This document shows, in pieces, positions 56,401-64,000 of a stretch of DNA of 64,000 nucleotides. Under the pieces are notes generated by a model that made no database searches, was not told where the DNA came from, and worked only from the letters and a program-made list of their open reading frames with translations. Made by a program: the position numbers and the translations under genes. Position 1 is the stretch's first letter; each line of letters opens with the position of its first letter. This stretch comes from Vandiemenella viatica (Eukaryota > Arthropoda > Insecta > Orthoptera > Morabidae): positions 222,063,473-222,127,472 of the forward strand of contig JARYHS010011408.1 of the NCBI GenBank assembly GCA_031002005.1, in the 5' to 3' direction.

Positions 56401-57228
56401 ACGCCAACAAGGACCAACCGAAAGCTAAGTGATGTTAAATTTGAACAAACTGAGGAAGGAAATATCTTAGGATAACAACCCCAAAACGACTTGCTTTAAA
56501 GTTGATACTGGCGAAAATGATGAGATTTTCGATTTTGGATACATTCAAGAATGCTCTTGTGTCGAGAACATCCCAAGGCTGGGTCAGTCATTGCTAACTT
56601 GCTTTTGAGAATGCTGTACATGGTCTTGTTCGATACGTTCGTCACTTTGATCGAGTTTCTTGGTCGCTCTAGTTGTATAAGCGCGTTATTTTTTTTAAAT
56701 ATAAATATATGTTTATTAACTGTTTCTACAAGAACAATAAGAAAAGGATACACGACATTGTTTTTAAAATTGAAAAGTATGTATGGTTGAGACTTTGCGA
56801 AATTCGACAACCGGAGCAATCGGCATATACAAAATTTTATAGATAGGTGCATTCTGTTCAGATAAGAGACCAAGGAAGAAGGTGGATTCTGTTCAGATAA
56901 GGGACCAAGGAAGAAGTTGAGTAATAGAGTTATTTAGTAAATTTGTCTTGGTCCTAACAACTTCATGGTAAAAGATACTAAATTATGCTTTATAATAAAC
57001 TAGGTTTTCCCCACGACACCATATGTGTGCGTACTTAGAATTTTGTTGACAGAATTGGAAGCTACGTAAAATGGGTCCCAAAAAGCGCGGGGAAGGGATA
57101 ATATGACGGGGAAGTCATTACTGTACCATTCTACCACTGAACTTGTCTCAAGAAGGGAACCAATTTGCAACATGTTTTAAAATAGCTACAAACTATGGGT
57201 AGGGGTGGGAAGGGTTAACCATGGGAGA
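56401..57228. other. Unassigned; 35-bp tandem duplication at 56846-56915
   Basis: GGTGCATTCTGTTCAGATAA plus GAGACCAAGGAAGAA (56846-56880) is repeated at 56881-56915 with two differences. Nothing else assigned. Confidence 0.5.
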
Positions 57229-57597
57229 CTAATAGTTAAAGTTCCGCCGGCAAATTTTTATTGTCTGGTGCAGCGCAAATCTACATCTGTTCTATATTAT
57301 AAATTGTGTCTGTACATGAAATTTATGAACAGGTCATGCACAAACTGACTGCGAGAGAAACAAAGCCTGAGCGACAGATATAATATTGCAGAGACTTACA
57401 CATCTTATCCATCTGTCACCTTTCGGTTGCTTTTCAAAATTTATTGACAAAATAAATTAGTTATCCCAAAATAAGTATCCTATGTTCTTCCTAATGATAC
57501 ATAGTATTTCCTTGTCAATTTTCATCATGATCGGTTTAGCCGTTTAGTCGTGGAAACGAAACAGACAGAGTTACTTTTTCATCTATATATATAAAGA
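57229..57597 (-). mobile_element. Helitron-like element, family H1, decayed 3' end
   Basis: The complement matches 20589-20893: AAAAGTAACTCTGTCTGTTTCG, GACAAGGAAATACTATGTATC, GGATACTTATTTTGGGATAAC and CTGCAATATTATATCTGTCG. It ends with a decayed TATTAG-T in place of CTAG-T. Its 5' side meets the TCTATATATATA string at 57582. Confidence 0.6.
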
Positions 57598-57760
57598 TGA
57601 ATGTTTGTTTGTTTGTTCTTCATACAAATCCACAGTGTTCATCCGATCTAGATGAAACTTTGCACACTTATCCTTTGAAACAAGGAGAAAAATACTGTCT
57701 ATATTTGGCTGAAAAATTATCTGTATAAATAATACATGTTGTCTTATAATATCGAAAAAA
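57582..57760 (+). repeat. Unclassified repeat start, TCTATATATATAAAGATGAATG type
   Basis: TCTATATATATAAAGATGAA, (TGTT)n and GATGAAACTTTGCACACTTATC resemble a dispersed non-autonomous Helitron-like repeat. It faces away from the minus-strand H1 copy and shares the TATATA junction with it. No 3' end was identified. Confidence 0.35.
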
Positions 57761-57835
57761 TACTGAACGGCGATAGACAGACACGTTGGATATGTTTGTG
57801 TAGGTCTCTCTATACTGCCATTCCATATAGCGGTC

Positions 57836-58065
57836 AGGTAGCTCAGTGGTTAAAGCGCTTGTTTACTGATATTTGGATCGTGGTCTCCGGTTCAAATCTC
57901 CTTGGAGGCAAAGATTTGTAAAAATTGTTTTTGATCGTAAGTGTAACGCCTGGACCGTCGGTTATTTGGATTGAGTGTTAAACTGTGCATATCACAAATT
58001 TAGGGGTGCAATGCGAGGCAAATCGTAGGTAGTCTTGCAAATGCTGTAGGTTTACACTTTTTTAC
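57836..58065 (+). mobile_element. tRNA-derived SINE, family S7
   Basis: Very good A-box GTAGCTCAGTGGTTAAAGCG and B-box CCGGTTCAAATCTCC, with a tRNA-like spacing between them. A non-tRNA body follows. The acceptor ends do not pair, so it is not a functional tRNA gene. Confidence 0.65.
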
Positions 58066-58110
58066 GTTATTTTGATCCCTCAGGGGTGATTCGCAGTCAG
58101 TGTGTATGTG

Positions 58111-59132
58111 ATCTACAGTAATAATACTATAAATGCGGAACTAAGTCTCTATCTTGTTGTTACATTTTGACGGCTAAATGCCTATGCCGATATTGACGGA
58201 TTTTGACAAGAAAATCTGTAGGGAGGGCACAGGATATTTTTTTTTTTGGTATGTTTTACAGTTGTAATCACGAAATTTAGAGAAGTTATCGAATGGTGAC
58301 ACAAAGATGGATGTGTGTGTTAGTCTGTAATGTCACGTCGGTTGCTCAAGCTGTGCTTCTCGTGCATTATGTTAGCGTATAATATGTTAGTAAATTTCGT
58401 TTAGAGAAAAATCGTATTATTTCGTACAGATGTAGGTTTTCTCTGTCCTATTACTTTGTGTCCGCTTAAATGTTTCTGGCATCATTATTTTGCCTTCTTT
58501 TTTTACATGCCTTGTGGGCGTAAACTGGCCTAAGTTGTAGCACTAGCAGAGCACGAGCTGCTAAAGTTATTAGAACCCAAGAATCGGATGCTCATGCTGA
58601 AGAAAATACCAAGCTGAAATAAAGCTGCCCTTAGTTAACACTTCCCCACATCCTCTCACCTTCGTTTGTTTTTCTGCTTTTTAAATATGTTGGAACCGAG
58701 AGTGGTGGTGTAACGGTTAGCGTTCTGGCCTCGCATTTGGGAAGACGGCGGTTCGAATCCCCGTCCGGGCATCCAGATTTGGGTTTTCCATGGTTTCCCA
58801 AATCACTCCAGGCAAATGCCGGGATGCTTCCTTCAAAATACCATGGCCGAATTCCTTCCCATTCCTTGCCCCCCCATCCTTTCCCGTCTCTAAAGACCTC
58901 GTTGTTAGAGAGACGTTAAGCAGATAAAAATAAAAATAAAAAATATGTTGGAAATTGATTTTCTTCAAGAGACAGGTTCGACGGTAGAATGATAATAGCG
59001 ATGGGTTTCCTGTCATATTATGTCGACTCGGTGTTGTTTGGGACCAATACTTCGTTACCAACAACTTTCTATATTCAATTCTGGCAAAGAAATTCTTAAT
59101 CCACGCGTACGAAGTCGCAGGTATTAGCTAGT
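58111..59132 (+). mobile_element. Non-autonomous Helitron (H1) carrying a nested SINE-A
   Basis: Starts TCTACAGTAATAATACTATA at 58112 after an A. It ends at 59131 with CCACGCGTACGAAGTCGCAG and TTAGCTAG followed by T. The interior matches 20589-20893 (CTGTAATGTCACGTCGGTTG and flanks). The SINE-A at 58696-58940 splits it; without it the Helitron is about 760 bp. Confidence 0.85.
58683..58953 (+). mobile_element. SINE-A with perfect 13-bp target duplication
   Basis: The SINE at 58696-58940 is flanked by AAATATGTTGGAA at 58683-58695 and 58941-58953. It has head CCGAGAGTGGTGGTGTAACGG (A-box), B-box GGTTCGAATCCCCG, the full core and an A/T-rich (TAAAAA)n tail. It inserted into the Helitron at 58112-59131 and is therefore younger. 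Confidence 0.97.
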
Positions 59133-59389
59133 TTTATAATATTAGTGTAGACAGTACATTGAAAATACGAATTGCTTTGGAGAAATAACAACAGATGCTT
59201 GTCAAATTCGTTTTCACACGTTGTTCAGATAATGGAAAAGAAATTTTGGAGTTAATTTTGAGTTGTATATTGCAGAGTAGTTACGTTATGTAAACCGGAA
59301 GAAATGACGCTATAACGTATGGTCACCCGTGTAGTGAACAGTTTACTGAAGACACTGCTTGTATTTGTCGGGACAGTGTTGAACGTTAT
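59133..59389. other. No feature recognised
   Basis: AT-rich sequence upstream of a CpG-rich island. Confidence 0.3.
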
Positions 59390-59760
59390 TCTGGTTGTTC
59401 ATTTGCGAGCAGAGCGCAGCGCCGTTCGATTTCTGGAGGGATTTCATTAAAATTCGACGTCGGCCGTGGCGCCGGTCGGCAGCTGGCGGCTGTTCTTTAC
59501 GCCCGCGCCCGCGGCGGCTGCGTCGCAGCTTGTCCGTTAGCCGCCCGCCTGGCCGGCTGCCGGCCGTTCTCCTCCTCCTCCTTCTCCTCTCCTCTCCTCT
59601 CGTCCGTCCGTTCGCTCCTCCGTCCGCTCCGCTATCAGCTCGCGGCGCGGCGCGGCTCGACGAGGCGCGGCGCGGCGCTCCGTGGGCCAGCGGCGGCAGC
59701 GCCAGGCGTCGGCCAGTCGCGTCCCCAGCCCAGCCCCAGCTGTATGCTCGCTGCCACACG
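59390..59760. promoter_or_regulatory. CpG-rich island, possible promoter / 5' exon
   Basis: About 370 bp with very high GC and dense CpG (CGGCGCGGCGCGGC-type runs, CTCCTCCTCCTTCTCC tract) in AT-rich surroundings. Frames are open on both strands (plus 59395-59934, minus 59759-59343) because of composition, so neither frame is persuasive as protein, although the plus frame has a VLLLLLLLSS run. In an insect with low CpG elsewhere this fits an unmethylated promoter or a 5' untranslated exon. No TATA box, initiator or splice donor could be placed with confidence. Confidence 0.45.
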
Positions 59761-60155
59761 CAAACTGACCTGTCTCAGACAAAGCCGTGTCAACTGTCCA
59801 ACACTCTACACTGCCAATCAAACAAATGTAATCATCTGGACTGCGATTGTTTAAAAATGAACGTTCACGAATTTAGAGTACCCGTTCATGATAAACAAAC
59901 TATCAAAGAACAAAAAAATACACGCATGTCCTAGCAGAGAACAATAAAACCCATAATAGCATGCTTATAAATGGGAATCACTATACAGATATGTAATGAG
60001 AGTGTAACTTGAAATACTACAACACAACTGAGAGATACTCTTCTTTTAATATTGGTCCTGATAAGAATAATCCGCTCATAGAAGAATCTGATTTACTTCT
60101 AAGTATACCACTTTTGCATATAGGACACTGCCAGACAAATAAATAAGAAATCAAA
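59761..60155. other. No feature recognised
   Basis: AT-rich sequence following the island. Confidence 0.3.
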
Positions 60156-60528
60156 TAAGGTGGCGTCTATAAATTACGTGAGGTGAAATAGGGAAAAAGT
60201 GAGGGTGAGGGGGGGGTCCAACGAAATCTCACCAAGGGGGAGGGGGGAGGGAGGTCAACGGAAATCTCACGTGAGGTTTTGGAAATTATTGTTTGACTGT
60301 AGAGCTAAAAAAAAATAAGGTCTACAAAACAACGCGAAATTCGATTTTATGGGGGTATTTCGTCGAGATGGAAGGGTGAGACCTAAAAAAAAAAGGCCTC
60401 AAAAAGTTGCGAGAGCGATTTCTAGGGGGGGTGGTCGGACTAGATCTCACGAAGTCTCACCAGAGAGGGGGGGGGGCGCGTCCGCAAATCTGGATAAACA
60501 CCTCACGTAATTTATGGATGACCCCTAA
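60156..60528 (-). mobile_element. GGGG-type MITE, 367 bp, TAA duplication
   Basis: The element at 60159-60525 has TAA on both sides. On the minus strand it starts GGGGTCATCCATAAATTACG and shares with 47965-48349 the CACTGGTGAGA.., CCCCCCCTAGAAATCGC, CTCACGTGAGATTTCCGT and CCCCCTTGGTGAGAT blocks in the same order. G-tracts lie on the plus strand, opposite to the 47965 copy. Confidence 0.92.
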
Positions 60529-61029
60529 GTTAATAACTCAATGTAAAAAAAAAAGTGAAAATTTAAAGTTTTCAAGATTGTTTGTGTCAGATTTTAATTC
60601 AAATAGTATGTCAGCTCATTCAAAGCATCAGATGTAAGATTCGTCGTCCCAAATTTAACTTCCACATTTATATTCAAAAGCTTTAAAGCTTGTAAAGGAC
60701 CTGGGTCGTAGTTTTGTCACCATGAAAATCTATGCAAATTATATTTCGAATCAAATTTTACTTGTACGAAGAAGGTTAATGATCGCCATATCTGATAAAC
60801 TTTTATTCCGTAAAATTATTCAGTTAATAATGATTTCAGTAATTTTATGTCATGAGATAGGGGTTATCTAATGCGAATAAGGTCTCAAAACTTCTTGTTT
60901 AATTTCGAAACTTGTATTGGCCAACTTTCTTTAGAATCAAATTTATTTTTCTTTTGACAGTCAACGTGTTTCTCACTGGAGATTGGAATTAGGAGTAAAA
61001 TAACTTTTCAGGCCATACTCGATTAAGGA
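60529..61029. other. No feature recognised
   Basis: AT-rich unassigned sequence. Confidence 0.3.
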
Positions 61030-61260
61030 AAGATTTAGAATTAATTTTAATGTCAATGGAGCACGTGTCCCGGTGTAAACTTTCATACATACTTATTTCG
61101 ATTCTACTACTGTTGCTCTTTACAATTTTAATTTTAAATTCCTTCAGTGTTTCTGCTAAGTTGTTCAATACCTCCTTCGACAGTTTATTCCAGTTCCTGA
61201 CTACCTTACCTGCTTGCTTGTTACTGCGTTCCAATGTAATGGTTTATAACTACCCACATA
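61030..61260 (-). mobile_element. LINE 3' ORF fragment, family E
   Basis: The minus frame 61234-60989 reads NKQAGKVVRNWNKLSKEVL, the typical RxVRxWNxLP end of CR1/Jockey-type LINE proteins. It matches the 17080 and 21380 fragments in the TTTATTCCAGTxCCTGACT block. Confidence 0.6.
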
Positions 61261-61530
61261 ACTAATTGGAATGATCGTATTCATCTCCTGATGATAACTT
61301 CTTTTTATATTTTTGATTCTGTATCATATGAAGTTTGAACCTTATTGGGAACGGGGTAATGAAGCAAGATATTTTAGTACAGAAGGATTGTGAATACTTC
61401 AAGAAATTTTCTCGGTGGTTTTAGATTACCTGCAGAGAGATGAGGTTTTGTAGAGCAAAGTTGCAAGTGGAGTTGTGTATGTAACAGGATAATCGCTGGG
61501 CTTTACACTTTTAGGAGCTACTGGTGAAAG

Positions 61531-62530
61531 NNNNNNNNNNNNNNNNNNNNNNNNNNNNNNNNNNNNNNNNNNNNNNNNNNNNNNNNNNNNNNNNNNNNNN
61601 NNNNNNNNNNNNNNNNNNNNNNNNNNNNNNNNNNNNNNNNNNNNNNNNNNNNNNNNNNNNNNNNNNNNNNNNNNNNNNNNNNNNNNNNNNNNNNNNNNNN
61701 NNNNNNNNNNNNNNNNNNNNNNNNNNNNNNNNNNNNNNNNNNNNNNNNNNNNNNNNNNNNNNNNNNNNNNNNNNNNNNNNNNNNNNNNNNNNNNNNNNNN
61801 NNNNNNNNNNNNNNNNNNNNNNNNNNNNNNNNNNNNNNNNNNNNNNNNNNNNNNNNNNNNNNNNNNNNNNNNNNNNNNNNNNNNNNNNNNNNNNNNNNNN
61901 NNNNNNNNNNNNNNNNNNNNNNNNNNNNNNNNNNNNNNNNNNNNNNNNNNNNNNNNNNNNNNNNNNNNNNNNNNNNNNNNNNNNNNNNNNNNNNNNNNNN
62001 NNNNNNNNNNNNNNNNNNNNNNNNNNNNNNNNNNNNNNNNNNNNNNNNNNNNNNNNNNNNNNNNNNNNNNNNNNNNNNNNNNNNNNNNNNNNNNNNNNNN
62101 NNNNNNNNNNNNNNNNNNNNNNNNNNNNNNNNNNNNNNNNNNNNNNNNNNNNNNNNNNNNNNNNNNNNNNNNNNNNNNNNNNNNNNNNNNNNNNNNNNNN
62201 NNNNNNNNNNNNNNNNNNNNNNNNNNNNNNNNNNNNNNNNNNNNNNNNNNNNNNNNNNNNNNNNNNNNNNNNNNNNNNNNNNNNNNNNNNNNNNNNNNNN
62301 NNNNNNNNNNNNNNNNNNNNNNNNNNNNNNNNNNNNNNNNNNNNNNNNNNNNNNNNNNNNNNNNNNNNNNNNNNNNNNNNNNNNNNNNNNNNNNNNNNNN
62401 NNNNNNNNNNNNNNNNNNNNNNNNNNNNNNNNNNNNNNNNNNNNNNNNNNNNNNNNNNNNNNNNNNNNNNNNNNNNNNNNNNNNNNNNNNNNNNNNNNNN
62501 NNNNNNNNNNNNNNNNNNNNNNNNNNNNNN
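61531..62530. other. Assembly gap of 1,000 N
   Basis: Exactly 1,000 unresolved bases, a conventional scaffold-gap length, so the true distance is unknown. The two long frames of X residues spanning it are artefacts. Confidence 0.99.
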
Positions 62531-62654
62531 GCCTGCTAAAATCAGCACATAGCGACTCGTGTTACCTCGCCGGCCGTGCAGCTAAGAAGCTAGCTATATT
62601 CACTCAGTTAGTATCGAATATTTCGGGTATTTATCTAGTTCCCTTACACCACTG

Positions 62655-63448
62655 TTTTCATCGAACCACTCCATCACACTCCTGGCCTTGTGACATGGCG
62701 CATTATCTCACTGAAAATGCCACTGCCATTGGGAAACATGGTCGTCATGAAGGGGTGTACGTGGTCTGAAACCAACGTACGACACTTATTGGCCGTCATG
62801 GTGACTTGCACGAGCTCCACTGGACCCATGGATGCCCACGTGAATTTTCCCCAGAGCTTAATTGAGCCACCGCCAGCTTGTCTCCATCCCGTAGTACAGG
62901 TGTCATGAAGCTGTTCCCCTGGAAAACGACGGATTCGCACCTTCCCATCAGCATGATGAGGAAGGTATCGGGATTCGTCAGATAATGCAACGCTCTGCCA
63001 CTGCGCCAACGTCCAGTGACAATGGTCATGTGCCCGTATCAGTCGTAGTTGCCGATGTCGTGGTGTTAACATTGGTACATGCATGTGTCGTCGGAACCGC
63101 AAGCCCGTCATTAAGCGTGCTCGGTGCACTGTGTTTTCAGTCACACTTTTCATGTTAGGTCCGCCACAGTTTGACACCTGTCCTGTTTTACCAGTCTGTC
63201 CAGCCAACATCTGTAACAAGGGGTGGCTGACCAACCCCTTGACGTTTGGACGTGGTTTCACCTTGGTTTCGCCACGTGTTGAAGAAACTCACCACAGCAC
63301 TCCTCGAATACCAAACAAGTCGCACAGTTTCCGAAATACTCATGCCAAACTTCCAGGCCATCACAATCTGCCCTCGGTCATACGCAGATAGATCGCGCGC
63401 CTTACCCGTTCTAAACACGGATATCACGATCACTAACACTACATTCAC
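62655..63448 (-). pseudogene. Tc1-like transposase, frameshifted and truncated
   Basis: 63448-63188: GKARDLSAYDRGQIVMAWKFG, ISETVRLVWYSRSAVVSFF (paired-like helix-turn-helix) and RQGVGQPPLV. A frameshift near 63190-63260 follows. 63261-62674: LMTGLRFRRHMHVPMLTPRH, SDESRYLPHHADGKVRIRR (first catalytic D) and GGSIKLWGKFTW. Another shift near 62700 gives DNAPCHKARSVMEWFDEN (second catalytic D, intact). The SPDLNPIE block with the third residue is missing. Confidence 0.85.
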
Positions 63449-63566
63449 CGTGTGTGTGTGTGTCTGATTAGCAGTTATTCCTCGTCAGGTGACGCTGCTA
63501 TCGCCTGGACGGGTTTATATCGATAGTAGGTAGATAGGTAGTCATAATGTGCTGGCTGATCAGTGT
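62655..63566 (-). mobile_element. Tc1-like element, 3' end missing
   Basis: The right end complement is CACTGATCAGCCAGCACATT (ends at 63565), a common Tc1-like terminus; the flanking bases are TTTA, not a clean TA. A transposase remnant follows on the minus strand to about 62655, where similarity stops before the third catalytic block. The left terminus is absent and the assembly gap is close. Confidence 0.8.
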
Positions 63567-63582
63567 TTAGTAACATTCACAG

Positions 63583-64000
63583 TCCATCATCAGTCTCTGA
63601 TTGGTTTGATGCAATCCTTCAGCTCTTCCTATTTTGGGTTAATCACTACATATCAACACACTCCGTAAAATCTACGTCCTCCTAACTACTTAATCATCTT
63701 GCTTCACATATAATAAACTTTGCGTTCCTCTTAAAATGTCTCAAAATGTATTCCACAATTTTTACTATGAGAGACTTCTAAAAACTTCTTTCCTATTCCA
63801 TCATTTCTAAAACACTTCCATTTTGTGTCTCATACGTCCATTGAACTTTTACCATAATTCTACACCATCACATTTCAAATCCTTCACTTTTCCTTCCTTC
63901 TGATATTCGCTAAGATTTAAGTTTCACTAACATAAGGATGCTATGCTCCATACATAGTTCTAGAAATATCTGAGTCCTAGGTTTCTCTTTTACAAGTTAT
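63583..64000 (-). pseudogene. RTE-type LINE ORF2 C-terminal remnant, runs off the window
   Basis: The complement carries, with stops, MYGA-HPYVSET-IL near 63930-63960, matching the YGSETWTL motif, and downstream LRGTQSLLYVKQDD near 63700. The nucleotide strings CAGTCTCTGATTGGTTTGATGC (63588-63613) and CACCATCACATTTCAAATCC fit the 3' end of an RTE-like LINE common in insects. Low identity, decayed. Confidence 0.6.

Noticed and set aside
57836..57912. tRNA gene
   Set aside because: A and B boxes are good, but the acceptor stem does not pair and a SINE body follows. The heads at 20011, 29992 and 49295 were rejected for the same reason.
59395..59934. 179-codon plus frame and 138-codon minus frame in the CpG island
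   Set aside because: Both are low-complexity R/P/A/S translations of GC-rich DNA open on both strands; neither has a domain. Kept only as an island.
61511..62552. Two overlapping long frames across the N run
   Set aside because: They consist of unresolved bases and have no content.

Overview
This window looks like repeat-rich intergenic or intronic DNA from an animal with a large genome, most likely an insect. The repeats point to a polyneopteran-type lineage (grasshopper, cricket, stick insect or cockroach grade), but I cannot name the species. The evidence is AT-rich background sequence, almost no long open frames, many tRNA-derived SINEs with Pol III A and B boxes, decayed non-LTR retrotransposons of several clades, Tc1/mariner, hAT-like, PIF/Harbinger-like and Helitron-like DNA transposons, and a 1,000-base run of N (scaffold gap). 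No operons, bacterial genes, CRISPR arrays or convincing tRNA/rRNA genes were seen.

Layout. 0-12 kb: Tc1-like transposase remnants, many copies of one main SINE (called SINE-A here), a 328-bp hAT-type MITE inserted inside a SINE-A, a Tc1/mariner-type element with a helix-turn-helix ORF (7448-8301), and a Jockey-like reverse-transcriptase relic. 12-25 kb: dispersed SINEs, a SINE-A copy with an 11-bp target-site duplication, another Tc1 relic, LINE 3' fragments, a short Helitron-like element, a 1.73-kb transposon with 27-bp inverted termini and an 8-bp target-site duplication (22116-23845) carrying a 150-bp tandem satellite, and LINE debris. 25-38 kb: SINEs, a second Helitron type, a mariner relic, a 5'-truncated copy of the LINE found intact-length further right, and the best host-exon candidate (35519-35692, minus). 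38-45 kb: a PIF/Harbinger element with long inverted ends and a decayed transposase, then the dominant coding feature, a non-LTR retrotransposon (about 40.8-44.7 kb) with esterase-like, endonuclease and reverse-transcriptase domains, broken by two frameshifts and one stop. 45-61 kb: four short palindromic-ended MITEs with termini of the GGGG..CATCCATAAATTACG type and 3-bp target-site duplications, an I-type LINE relic with RNase H, two more LINE relics, head-to-head Helitron-like copies, a SINE-A nested in a Helitron with a 13-bp duplication, and a CpG-rich island that may be a promoter or 5' exon. 61-64 kb: assembly gap, a Tc1 element lacking its 3' part, and an RTE-type LINE tail running off the window.

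The features do not form a pathway. They record successive waves of transposition, and the nested insertions give relative dates. SINE-A insertions predate the hAT MITE at 1942 and the GGGG-type MITE at 49876, while another SINE-A postdates the Helitron at 58112. Host-gene signal is weak: one probable terminal exon, one CpG island and one 54-codon ORF that may belong to an LTR. Family names rest on motif recognition by eye; no database search was possible.
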